NCBI RefSeq assembly: GCF_902167145.1
Contig: NC_050104.1
Coordinates: forward strand, 93,011,849-93,075,848
Origin: Zea mays
Taxonomy: Eukaryota > Streptophyta > Magnoliopsida > Poales > Poaceae
Direction of reading: 5' to 3'
DNA: 64,000 nt
The notes beneath the pieces were generated by a model. It saw only the letters and a list, made by a program, of their open reading frames with translations. It ran no database searches and had not been told where the DNA came from. Numbering within the stretch: the stretch's first letter is position 1; each line of letters starts with the position of its first letter. Shown in pieces: positions 43,401 through 54,208 of this stretch. A program made the position numbers and the translations under genes.

Positions 43401-44702
43401 GTCCAGGCGCGCTCTCTTTCTAATGCTTCCATGGATGTCCACATCGGGTCATCCCCAATTCGATCCGATGGGGTGATGGCAGCACGTGCTTCTACGGCCT
43501 TAACTGGCCAAGTTGCCTTAGAGGTCGGCAAGCCAGACGCCAGGAACCTGCTGTCTGCAGGTGGGGCTGAGGTCACCCCGGATAGTGCTCTCGAGATTGT
43601 TCCTGCTGATCTTCCCTCGTGCCTTGGGTCTTCCACTATTTCTTTCCAATCTCCAGGTGAGTTGGCCTTTTGCTCTATATTGTTCATACTAGTGAATTAT
43701 CTTTCTTCTGCTCATCTGTCTATGACCATAGGATTTTGTTGATGGAGTATCCGCCCAATTGAGGTCTTGCAGTGCTGTTGTTCCCAAACAAGCTTTATCT
43801 CTGATGCAGTGGAATGCTTTGCTACTCCAGAAACAGATAGATGATCTAAAGGCGTCGAATGCTGGTTAGTGAGCTTACAGTTTCTCTAGCTGTTTTAGTT
43901 GATCAACTTATCTTTAATCATACATTCCCTTTCAGCTGCATTATCAGATATGGCTCAACAATGCTTTGACCTTGAAGATAAGTATTCTCAGAGTCAGACC
44001 GACTTAGCTCAGACTTCTGCCTTTCTAGATAGTGCACACTCTCTGAACTCTACTCTGAATGCCTAGCTTGATTCTGAAAGGATGGCACATGAGGTAAACT
44101 TCCCTGGCCGACCCTGCTCTGTTATTATTGCTTTAGTGCTAAATGTTATTTTCTGTTTGCAGGAGGAGAAACGAGCACTTGTTGCCTCTCGCGACAATCT
44201 AGACAGGCTGTACCGTGATGCCAGTACATCCTTGACTATCCTGGAGAGGAGCCACCGCTTCACCATGTCTGACCTAGACCATTATCGCCATGTGCTGCAG
44301 GTATCTCAAGACGAAGTTCTGCGACTTGGACGACTGCTGTCGACCAAAGAATCCACCATCAAAGATCTACGCGCCTCCAAGAAACTTGTTGCGATGGATA
44401 AAGCTATGGATAAAGCTGTTCACGCTGGACGAAATTCTGTGACTTGGACGACTTCTGCCTTTCTATGACTTGCTCAAATTGCTGTTAGAATTCTAGAGAA
44501 CAACTGCGCCGTCTTGATGGCCCAGCGTGACAAAGCTATGGATAAAGCCGTTCGTGCTGGACAGATCCTGATGAGGAGGCCCGGCATCGTGGTGCCTGAC
44601 GATATTGTTGCTGATGTCAAGGTCGCGCCTGATGCTGCAAGTTGTCCCTCTTCTTATGTTGCTACTGTGAAGGATACTGTCTGCAAAGATGTTTCAACAT
44701 AG
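40480..44702 (+). pseudogene. intron-containing antisense gene of element F, decayed
   Basis: The first part (40480-41026) begins MGRGRRGRG and, after a frameshift, becomes very acidic (SED, GDDGD repeats). From about 41500 a PKRKRQ basic motif is followed by the 'putative gypsy-type transposon' domain (HLCEAFLGILPHFGLWKYLYHC near 41845-41910; WFIVENHY near 42040). Then comes a long acidic region to 43656. Likely introns: 43657-43731, 43865-43935 and 44094-44162, all GT-AG. The last exons code for a coiled coil (QKQIDDLKASNA; EEKRALVASRDNLDRLYRDA) and a DKAMDKAV repeat. Frameshifts near 41790, 41950 and 42800 and a TAG near 44065 break it. The domain order (basic motif, transposon domain, acidic region, coiled coil) parallels the antisense gene of the zeon-like element. 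Confidence 0.65.
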
Positions 44703-45099
44703 TGATGTCCTATAAAAACACTTTATTTATTGAGTTAGTATCTCCTTGGAGGATGGATGTAATATGAATTCTATGTGCACGCGACAGTTGTGTTAGAACC
44801 CGAATATTCTGTGAACAGGGTGCCGGAATACGCCCCTAGCACTAGCAAGTAAGATGTTCTCTTTTTCTGAAGTGTTTTTAATTTTAGCTGGTCGTTCTGC
44901 TATTAGGGTATAGTGGTCACCCTAAATAGCGCGAATGCAAGTATACCACGCTAGCTTAAGGAGTGTTCCGACTTAAGCCAATCTGATAAGGACATCACTT
45001 CTATACATACAATGAATGGACCGATAACATGATCTCGTGCACGACAGCTAAATCTCCAGGTATGTTCTACCCTAGTCAATTGTGTTTCAGAGCTTACGC

Positions 45100-45858
45100 T
45101 TGGGGCCATGGATGTTTTGATGATTAGGTACCTTGGAGAGGACCAGCAAGGACTTGGGAAAGGCCAAGGTGTTGAGGAGGAGCAACAAGAGCGGCCACAA
45201 CAGGAAGGAGATCAAGTCCGACTCGGCTGCGACTCCATCTCGGGTTCCAGCACTAAAATGGACGCCCAAGATGCATCCGGACTCCGATTGCGACGGACTT
45301 GATATGGTTGGAAAGATAAGGAGATCATCTATCCAACCCAACTAGTTCCACCTTAAAATTCGTTTGGAGTCAACGGGAATCGTCGAAACAATTTAGCATT
45401 CAGATTTTGTTTTGGTGCTGCAACACTGTCTGTTGGGCCGTTGGGCCATGTATCGCATCGAAGCCCATTAGGGGCGAGTCCAGGGGTCACGCACGCTCTA
45501 ATACTCTATTTATTCAGCAGCCGCCACCACATTAGGTTTTGGGTTTTGCTTAGATCAATTCTGTCATCGAACAGTGTCGCCGTCATCGGTTTGTGAGACC
45601 CCATCCCGTAATCAATACAATTTTGGTTGTGTTTCTTTCCTGTTCTTGCTTGTGTTCTTGATTGCGCTTGCAGGGATAAGCCTTCGTGGCGAGGTCATTC
45701 GTGTGTCACGGGTGATAACCAACGGAGCCGTGGTGTAGTGATTGCGAGGAACCGTTCGCTCGGAGCCTTGGATCATCAATGTCGAGATCTCCACTCAATC
45801 AAGTTATCGTATCTCACGGAAGATCAGGCCGCGTCTTCTATCACAATCGCATCACCGG
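45100..45858 (+). repeat. probable solo or truncated LTR inserted in element F
   Basis: The stretch interrupts the minisatellite: one repeat unit lies at 44905-44990 and the others start at 45860. It has an LTR-like layout on the plus strand: a TATA-like CTCTATTTATTCAGCAGCC near 45510, a T-rich tract CCTGTTCTTGCTTGTGTTCTTGATTGCGCTTGCAG typical of copia U5 regions (written here only as a pattern near 45640-45672), and an end near CGCATCA. Exact limits and target-site duplication could not be fixed. Confidence 0.4.
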
Positions 45859-45859
45859 T

Positions 45860-46235
45860 AGGGCATATTGGTCACCCTAAGTGAAGTAAGCATGAGCATG
45901 TTGCACCGACTTAAGTCATCACCGACTTAAGCTGATTGCTCCGTTAACAGGGTATAGTGGTCACCCTAAGTCAAGTGAGCGTGAGCATGTCGCACCGACT
46001 TAAGCCGATTGCTTCGTTAGCAGGGTATAGTGGTCACCCTAAGTCAAGTAAGCGTGAGCATGTCGCACCGACTTAAGTCGTCGCCGACTTAAGCCGATTG
46101 CTCTGTTAGCAGGGTATAGTGGCCACCCTAAGTCAAGTAAGCGTGAGCATGTCGCACCGACTTAAGTCATTACCGACTTAAGCCGATTGCTCCGTTAGCA
46201 GGGTATAGTGGTCACCCTAAGTCAAGTAAGCTTGC
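45860..46235. repeat. minisatellite of 73/89-bp units in element F
   Basis: Units begin near 45865, 45950, 46023, 46112 and 46201, with a diverged one at 44908. The core is GGTATAGTGGTCACCCTAAG. Full units are 89 bp; one is 73 bp because it lacks a 16-bp internal copy of CACCGACTTAAGTC. Each unit holds one or two CCGACTTAAG half-palindromes. It lies between integrase and the antisense gene. Confidence 0.85.
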
Positions 46236-46370
46236 TGATTTCAAGCCCATCCCAATCGAAGTCAGCTATAAGTCAAGAGTCTGAATGCCTTTGGAAAATG
46301 AAAACTTTATTGATGATGAAATCCTCAGATTTACAGAGTACAATGTTCCTTCAATAATTTTGAGGCCTCG

Positions 46371-46667
46371 CTAAGGATAGAATTTTCTGAGGTGCTCTAT
46401 GTTCCACGAGTTCCCCACTTCTGTGCCGTCCATCTGAGTAAGCCGGTATGATCCTGGCCGCGTGACCTCTGATATGATGAACGGTCCTTCCCATAGTGGT
46501 GATAGCTTGTGCCGCCCTTCCCCCATTAGAATTTGGCGAAGGACCAAGTCTCCCACGGCAAAGGATCAGTGCTGCACAACTTTATCATGGTAGCGCCTCA
46601 AGGTCTGCTGGTACCTAGCCGACTGAATTACTGTGTTCAATCATTCTTCCTCCAGGACATCGATATC
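46371..46667 (-). pseudogene. integrase C-terminus of element F
   Basis: The minus strand reads ARYQQTLRRYHDK, a stop, then SFAVGDLVLR, LSPLWEGPFIISEV and the end WNIEHLRKFYP with a stop at 46371. The same blocks (GDLVLR, WEGPFI, RRFYP) end the integrases of C and D, so this is a Tat-type integrase of a different family. The right part is cut by element G at 46668. In-frame stops show it is dead. Confidence 0.85.
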
Positions 46668-47873
46668 TGAAAGTCGCCTAGAGGGGGGTGGATAGGCGGA
46701 ATCTGAAAATTACAACTTTAAACACACTACAAGCTGAGGTTAGCATTAGAACGAATGTCAAGTCTGGGAGAGAGGTGAAAAACAAATCAACCAAGAAATA
46801 AAGCGGATGAACATAGTGATTTGTTTTACCGAGGTTCGGTTCTAAAGAACCTAGTCCCCGTTGAGGTGGTCACAAAGACCGGGTCTCTTTCAACCCTTTC
46901 CCTCTCTCAAACAGTCACTTAGACCGAGTGAGCTTTCTCCTTAATTCTCACGGGTCACTTAGACCCCGCAAGGACCACCACACAATTGGTGTCTCTTGCC
47001 TTGCTTACAAAACACTTGGGAACAAGAATGAGGAAGGAAGAAAGCCAACAAGCAACAAGAGAAACAAAGAAACACAAGAACGATCCTCTCACAAGTCCTA
47101 AAGCACTAGAATTGAATTCGGGACTTGGATAGGATCGATGGCTTTGATTTATGTCTTGGAGTGTTGCACTTTGCTCTTGTATTGAATGGAGAGTGATGAA
47201 TGCTTGGATGGTTGGAGTGGAAGTGGTTGGGGGGTATTTATAGCCCTCAACCACCAAAACAACTGTTGGGGTGGCTGCTGTCGATGGGCGCACCGAACAG
47301 TCCGGTACGCCAGCCACGTCACCCAATCGTTAGGGTTTGGGCGCAGACGACCGTTGGAGGCTTTGTCTTCTAGTGGCACCGGACATTCTAGTGTAGCACC
47401 GGACAGGCACTATACACTGTCCGGTGCGCCTCTGACGGCTGCTCTGACTCCTGCGCGCACTGTACGCGCACTGTAGCGTTCGCAGGTGTCCGTTTCAGTC
47501 GACCGTTGCGCTGGTAGCCGTTGCTCCGCTGGTGCACCGGACAGTCAGGTGGCACACCGGACAGTCCGGTGAATTATAGAGGAGCGCGGCTTCAGAAACC
47601 CGAAGGTGACGAGTTCGGAGTTGTACGGTCCTGGGGCACCGGACACTGTCCGGTGGCACACCGGACAGTCCGGTGTGCCAGACCAGGGCACCCTTCGGTT
47701 TCTTTTGCTCCTTTCTTTTTGAACCCTAACTTGATCTTTTTATTGGTTTGTGTTGAACCTTTATGCACCTATAGAATATAATCTAGAGCAAATTAGTTAG
47801 TCCAATTATTTGTGTTGGGCATTCAACCATCAAAATTATTTGTAGGAAAAGGATAAACACTATTTCCCTTTCA
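46668..47873 (-). repeat. 3' LTR of copia-derived element G
   Basis: The LTR is 1206 bp, starting TGAAAGGGAAATAGTG at 47873 and ending GGCGACTTTCA at 46668 on the minus strand. A polypurine tract (AAAAAGGGGGGAT) lies right of its start, so it is the 3' LTR. It carries about six CCGG palindromes at 47290-47680 and a TATA (TATAAATACCCC, minus) near 47236. The left flank is ATATC. It is related to the LTRs of B and E but diverged. Confidence 0.85.
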
Positions 47874-48683
47874 ATCCCCCCTTTTTGGTGATTGATGCCA
47901 ACACAAACCAAAGCAAATATTTAAGTGCAGAATTGAACTAGTTTGCATAAGGTAAGTGCATAGGTTACTTGGAATTAAACCAATTTTTACTCTCACAGGA
48001 TATGCATGGATTGCTTTCTTACTTATGAAACATTTTAGACCACATTTGCACCACTTGTTTTGTTTTTACAAATCCTTTTGGAAAATATTTTTCAAATTCT
48101 TTTGCAAATAGTCAAAGGTATATGAATAAGATTTCGAGAAGCTCTTTGGTCAACTTCTCTAAGTCTTCGATTTTTTGGATGAGGAAGTCTTCTTGCTTAT
48201 GAAGCATTTCTTTTTGTTCTTCCGCTCTTTCCATGAGTTTGAGCAAGCTCATCTGATTTTTCTTACTTAGTTGAGCAAAGAATTTTTGAAGATCATACTC
48301 ATCTTCACTGTCACTTTCATGTTCATCCTCATCCTCACTTTCGCTTTCACTGTCACTCCCATTAGCGACAAATCACATATGAGAAGTGGATTTGAAAGAT
48401 GAACCTCTTATGAAGAGGTGGATTCGTTGTTTGGTCTCCATCGATCATTTTCTTCTTCTTCAATCTTGTTCTTCTCCTCATCTTCCTTCATTTTGAGGAA
48501 CATCCTTTCAGCGATTCTCATGGCAAGTTCAATTGCCCTAGGATCAACATCTGCACCAAAAGATGAAGTCGAGGCAACCTCAACTTTTTCAAGCTTAGAA
48601 GCACTTTTGTTTCTTAATCCCCCCGACATGATCTTTTCCTCACGCGGTTAAGCGTTAGAACGAGGATTAGCCTCTGATACCAA
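47874..48683 (-). pseudogene. shrunken copia gag remnant and internal region of element G
   Basis: Between the polypurine tract and a Met-type primer site (TTGGTATCAGAG, minus, 48672-48683) there are only 0.8 kb. A 73-codon ORF (48629-48408; MSGGLRNKSASK ... IAERMFLKMKEDEEK) is followed, after a stop and frame change, by a gag-like tail: FVANGSDSESE, an acidic run, then a coiled coil KKNQMSLLKLMERAEEQKEM near 48160-48300. The central gag domain, zinc knuckle and all of pol are missing. It looks like a deletion derivative of a SIRE/Maximus copia element. Confidence 0.65.
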
Positions 48684-49244
48684 GGTACCCTACTTCCTCG
48701 TTGAGGCGCCCACAAAGAGCCGGGTCTCTTTCAACCCTAATCCTCCCTTTGTCGACCACAAAGGTCAAGCCCGCAGACTAATCTTTGCTCAAACGAGCGG
48801 GTAATACAAACTTTCTTGTGGTCTTCCACAAGACTTGGAGACTCACAAGAGACACCTAGTCGTCTAGGAGCTAGAAGCTACAAGAGTAATGAATCCACAA
48901 AGAACTCGATGTAGTTCCAAAGCTCGAATAAAGAAGAGCAAGAGAGATTTGGAGATGAAGCACAAAAACCGCAGCTCTCAAACTCATCAAAGATTTCTCT
49001 CCAAAGATTTGAAATGGGAGAGGCAAGAGGTGTGTGAGAGAGAGTGGGAGGTGTTTCTCAGGTTAGAAATGGAGACCAAGTCGAGCTCCACTGTGGGGGA
49101 GAGAGGTAGGAGTGAGTACATATAGGTGGGGCTCTGAAACTAGCCGTTTTTGACTTTTCTGCACAAAAACCGGTTGAGCTGGTCACAAAACCGGTTGAAC
49201 CGGTTTTCAAAAAGCCGCGCACAGCTTTTTGGCTAACACAGTAG
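48684..49244 (-). repeat. 5' LTR-like piece of element G, incomplete at both ends
   Basis: It follows the primer site and contains the block GAGCCGGGTCTCTTTC shared with copia LTRs B, E and G, yet the rest does not match the 46668-47873 LTR and the usual GGCGACTTTCA end is missing. It carries a perfect 21-bp palindrome AAAACCGGTT-G-AACCGGTTTT (49187-49207) where related LTRs carry CACCGGAC-type palindromes. The right end is cut by element D at 49245. Confidence 0.6.
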
Positions 49245-50914
49245 TGTCGGGGACCATAATTAGGGGTACCCTCAAGGCTCCTAATTCTCAGCTGGTAACC
49301 CCCATCAGCATGAAGCTGCAAAGGCCTGATGGGTGCGATTAAGTCAGGGATCGGTCCATACGAGGGACTCGATCATGCCTCGCCCGAGCCTGGCCTCGGA
49401 CAAGGGCAGCCGACCCCAGAGGATCTTCGTCTCGCCCGAGGCCCCCCTCCAGCGGCGAACGTGTTCCCGGCTCGCCCGAGGCCCTGTCTTCGCCAAGAAG
49501 CAATCCTGACCAAATCGCCGCACCGACCGACCAAGTCGCAGGAGCGTTTAATGCAAAGGTGGCCTGACACCTTTATCCTGCCGCGCGCCCCCCAGAGCCG
49601 AAGCGACCGCCATCACTTCGCCGCTCCCCTGACCGGCCTGATAGAAAGACAGCGCCGCCTGCGCCGCTCCGACTGCGGTGCCACTTGACAGAGTGAGGCT
49701 GATAGGAAGTCAGGCCCGGCCGCAGGCACCATAGGAAACTCCGCTCCGCCCGACCCAGGGCTCGAACTCGGGCTAGGCCCCGGAAGACGGTGAACTCCGC
49801 TCCGCCCGACCTAGGGCTCGGACTCGGGCTAGGCCCCGGAAGACGGCGAACTCCGCTCCGCCCGACCCAGGGCACGGACTCGGGCTAGGCCCCGGAAGAC
49901 GGCGAACTCCGCTCCGCCCGACCCAGGGCTCGGACTCGGGCTAGGCCCCGGAAGATGGCGAACTCCACTCCGCCCGACCCAGGGCTCGGACTCGGGCTAA
50001 GCCCCGGAAGACGGCGAACTCCGCTCCGCCCGACCCAGGGCTCGGACTTGGGCTCAGCCCCAGAAGATGACGAACTCCGTTCCGCCCGACCCCAGGGCTC
50101 GGACTACGCCCCGACCTCGGCCGACGGTCTCCGCCTCGCCCGACCCAGGGGCTCGGACTCGACCTCGGCCACGGAAGACAGACTCGACCTCGGCTTCGAA
50201 GGACCTTCCACATTGCCCAACCCAGGGCGCAGGCCAGCCACGTCGACAGGAGGCGCCATCATCACCCTACCCTGAGCTGACTCGGGCCACGGGGGACAAG
50301 ACCGGCGTCCCATCTGGCTCGCTCCGCCAGATAGGCAATGATGGCGCCCCGCATACTCTGTGACGACGGCGGCTCTCAGCCCCCTTACGAAAGCAAGAGG
50401 ACGTCAGCAAGGACTCAACAGCTCCGACAGTTGTCCCTCCGCCAGGCTCCATCGCTCCTCCGATGGCCACGACATCACACCAGCTGGGTGCCAAAATCTC
50501 TCTGGCTGCCACAACGGCATGTACTTAGGGCGCTAGCTCTCCCCCGCTAGACACGTAGCACTCTGCTACACCCCCCATTGTACACCTGGATCCTCTCCTT
50601 ACGCCTATAAAAGGAAGGACCAGGGCCCTCTTAGAGAGGGTTGGCCGCGCGGGGACGAGGACGAGACACGCGCTCGCTTGAAGCCGCTCGCTTCCTCTCC
50701 CGCGTGGACGCATGTAACCCCCTACTGCAAGCGCACCCGACCTGGGCACGGGACGAACACGAAGGCCGCAGGATTCCCACCTCTCTCACGCCGGTCTCCG
50801 GCCGCCTCGCTTTCCCCCCTTCGCGCTCGGCCTCGCGCTCGACCCATCTGGGCTGGGGCACGCGGTGACATTCACTCGTCGGCCTAGGGACCCCCCGGTC
50901 TCGAAACGCCGATA
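49245..50914 (+). repeat. 5' LTR of element D with 56-bp tandem repeat
   Basis: The LTR is about 1670 bp with start TGTCGGGGACCATAATTAGG. The end at 50914 (CGCCGATA) is set by the primer site two bases on; an alternative end is the ACA at 50870. A 56-bp unit (core GGCGAACTCCGCTCCGCCCG) is repeated about six times in 49737-50100. A likely TATA is the CTATAAAAGGAAGG near 50606. Confidence 0.8.
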
Positions 50915-50916
50915 GT

Positions 50917-50934
50917 TGGCGCGCCAGGTAGGGG
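50917..50934 (+). other. primer binding site of element D
   Basis: TGGCGCGCCAGGTAGGGG, identical to that of element C. It defines the 5' LTR. Confidence 0.75.
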
Positions 50935-50974
50935 CCTGCTGCGTGCTGACGAACAGCTTCCCGTCAAGCTCCAG

Positions 50975-53900
50975 ATGGGCAGTCTCCAGCAACCTCTCCA
51001 ACCCGGGACGGTGCTCCGTTTCGGGAGTCTTGAGTTCGTGTCCCTCGACGGCAGCTACGACATGATACTCCTTCCACCGCCGTGCGACAACGACAATGGC
51101 GGCCGACAGCCCGCCTGCCGGCGGCGGAATCGACGACGTCTTCCCCGCGTGGTGGAAGAACAACATTCGGGCTCACCCCGTCCTCTCCCCCGCCGACGGA
51201 GGAGGAGGCGGGGCAACCAAGGCCAAGCAGGAGGCAGCGCCTCGTCGGCTGTCGAGCGAGTCGACGGCACCAGCACCCCAACGGGGGGCGCACCGGGCAT
51301 CAACCCCGCGCTTGAGACGAAGACGAGCGCCGTCTCCCCGCAACGTGTCGATTCCGGGCAAACGGACGACGCCAGCACACTCGCGAAAGGCTTGCTGGAC
51401 GTCACCCTTGTACCTGAGACGCGGTGCAGTCAGTCCCCGACGTGACCTCATCGCCGCCCGTCGACCAAAAGGTATCGACCGATTCCCATCCCACGTCTTT
51501 CGGATTCAGCCTCGACCCGCCTAGCGGCTTCGCTTTGGCGGGTGCTCTCGTAGAGGCGAGTCCAAACCCTCTGGGGTTTCGTATGCGGTCACCTTGGGAC
51601 CGGCTGACGGACGTCTCGACCTACGGGCCCTCTGGGTCCGAGGAAGACGACGAGCCCAGCATCTGTTGGGATTTCTCTAGACTTGGCAACCCCAGTGCCA
51701 TGCGGGACTTCATGACCGCATGCGACTACTGCCTTTCCGACTGTTCCGACGGTAGCCGTAGCCTCGGCGACGAGGACTGCGGCCCAAGTCGCGAATGCTT
51801 CCACGTCGATCTGGGGGGTCCCTCCGAAGGCAACCATCTCGGCATGCCAGAAGATGGTGATCTCCCTAGGCCAGTGCCCCGCGTTGACATCCCACGGGAG
51901 CTAGCTGTGGTCCCCGTTCAGGCGGGGGGCCATGACCCACAGCTCGAGCAAATCCACGGGGTACAGGCCAGGCTCGACGAGGGAGCAGGAGCGCTTGAGC
52001 CGATCCGCCGGGACGTCGGGCAGGCATGGGCGGGCCAACCTCCGGCCGGAGAAATACGTCATCTGCCCCAGGGCTTCCAGCACCGCATCGCCGACGACGT
52101 CAGGGTCAGGCCGCCACCCGCATCTAGTGGGGTCGGCCAGAACCTGGCGGCAGCGGCAATGCTTCTCCGCGCGATGCCGGAGCCATCAACCACCGAGGGG
52201 CGGCGAATCCAGGGAGAGCTCAAGAATCTCCTGGAAGGCGCCGCGGTCCGACGGGCCGAGAGCTCCGCCTCCCGAAGGCAGGGGAACCCCTCGGAACCCC
52301 ATGCCGCGACTTCTCGATTCATGCGGGAAGCCTCGGTCTGCCCCGGGCGCACGCGCAACACAGCGCCCGGGGCAACGAGCACCATCACCGTGACCGTCGG
52401 GCCCACCTCGACGAGAGGGTGCGCCGAGGCTACCACCCCAGGCGTGGGGGACGCTACGACAGCGGGGAGGATCGGAGTCCCTCGCCTGAGCCACCCGGTC
52501 CGCAGACCTTCAGCCGAGCCATACGACGGGCGCCGTTCCCGACCCGGTTCCGACCCCCGACTACTATCACGAAGTACTCGGGGGAGACGAGACCGGAACT
52601 GTGGCTCGCGGACTACCGTCTGGCCTGTCAACTGGGTGGAACGGACGATGACAACCTCATCATCCGCAACCTCCCCCTGTTCCTCTCCGACACCGCTCGC
52701 GCCTGGTTAGAGCACCTGCCTCCGGGGCAGATCTCCAACAGGGACGACCTGGTCCAAGCTTTCGCCGGGAATTTCCAGGGCACATACGTGCGCCCTGGGA
52801 ATTATTGGGACCTTCGAAGCTGCCGACAGCAGCCGGGAGAGTCTCTCCGGGACTACATCCGGCGATTCTCGAAGCAGCGCACCGAGCTGCCCAACATCAC
52901 CGACTCGGATGTCATCGGCGCGTTCCTCGCTGGCACCACCTGCCGCAACCTGGTGAGCAAGCTGGGTCGCAAGACCCCCACCAGGGCGAGCGAGCTGATG
53001 GACATCGCCACCAAGTTCGCCTCCGACCAGGAGGCGGTCGAGGCTATCTTCCGGAAGGACAAGCAGCCCCAGGGCCGCCCTTCGGAAGATGCCCCCGAGG
53101 CGTCAACTCAGCGTGGCGCCAAGAAGAAGGGCAAGAAGAAGTCGCAAGCGAAACGCGACGCCGCCAACGCGAACCTTGTCGCCGCCGCCGAGTACAAGAA
53201 GCCTCGGAAGCCCCCCGGAGGTGCCAACCTCTTCGACAAGATGCTCAAGGAGTCGTGCCCCTATCACCAGGGGCCCGTCAAGCACACCCTTGAGGAGTGC
53301 GTCATGCTTCGGCGCCACTTCCACAGGGCCGGGCCACCCGCGGAGGGTGGCAAGGCCCGCGACGACGACAAGAAGGAAGATCACCAGGCAGGAGAGTTCC
53401 CCGAGGTCCGCGACTGCTTCATGATCTATGGTGGGCAAGCGGCGAACGCCTCGGCTCGGCACCGCAAGCAGGAGCGCCGGGAGGTCTGTTCGGTGAAGGT
53501 GGCGGCGCCAGTCTACCTAGACTGGTCCGACAAGCCCATCACCTTCGACCAAGCCGACCACCCCGACCATGTGCCGAGTCCGGGGAAATACCCGCTCTTG
53601 TCGACCCCATCATCGGCGACGTTAGGCTCACCAAGGTCCTCATGGACGGAGGCAGCAGCCTCAACATCATCTACGCCGAGACCCTCGGGCTCCTGCGTGT
53701 CGATCTGTCCTCCATCCAGGCAGGCGCTGCGCCCTTCCATGGGATCATTCCCGGGAAGCGCGTCCAGCCCCTCGGACAGCTCGACCTTCCCGTCTGCTTC
53801 GAAGCACCCTCCAACTTCCGAAGGGAGACCCTGACGTTCGAGGTGGTTGGGTTCCGAGGAACCTACCACGCGGTACTGAGGAGGCCATGCTACGCGAAGT

Positions 53901-54202
53901 TCATGGCCGTCCCCAACTACACCTACCTGAAGCTCAAGATGTCGGGCCCCAACGGGGTCATCACCGTCGGCCCCACGTACAAACACGCGTTCGAATGCGA
54001 TGTGGAGTGCGTGGAGTACGCCGAGGCCCTCGCCGAGTCCGAGGCCCTCATCGCCGACCTGGAAAGCCTCTCTAAGGAGGTGCCGGACGTGAAGCGTCAT
54101 GCCGGCAACTTCGAGCCAGTGGAGACGGTTAAGTCCGTCCCCCTCGACCCCAGCAGTGATACCTCCAAGCAAGTCCGGATCGGCTCCGAGCTCGGTCCCA
54201 AA
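50975..54202 (+). pseudogene. gag-protease of element D, three frames
   Basis: The gene starts with MGSLQQPLQPG at 50975. A one-base loss near 51421 moves the frame to the ORF at 51424-52430 (RSPWDRLTDVSTYG). A shift near 52425 leads to the gag domain (52419-53590; ELWLADYRLA, GNFQGTYVRPG, ESCPYHQGPVKHTLEEC). A shift near 53590 leads to the aspartic protease (MDGGSSLNIIY near 53643) and the end at TAG 54203-54205. Element C lacks these particular shifts, except for its own, so the ancestor had one continuous gag-pro frame. Gag packs RNA; the protease matures the particle. Confidence 0.85.
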
Positions 54203-54208
54203 TAGGAA
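54203..54208 (+). other. in-frame UAG between gag-pro and pol, shared by elements D and C
   Basis: Context: CCCAAA-TAG-GAAGCA, with the same frame open before and after. Element C has the same codon and the same flanks (24202-24204, minus). Because both copies are otherwise damaged at different places, the shared stop was probably in their ancestor. It could be a read-through stop that limits the amount of pol, or a shared defect. Confidence 0.6.

Larger units (their letters stand above)
38830..46667 (-). mobile_element. Element F: Tat-lineage gypsy retrotransposon, 3' half, with antisense gene
   Basis: The direction is set by an integrase C-terminus on the minus strand (46371-46667) and a 3' LTR at 38830-39446 with its polypurine tract on the right. 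Between them is a long region with an intron-containing gene on the plus strand, i.e. antisense to the element, plus a minisatellite and probably an inserted LTR. This layout (integrase, antisense gene, 3' LTR) matches Grande- and Huck-like elements. The 5' half was replaced by element G at 46668. Many frameshifts show it is old. Confidence 0.75.
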
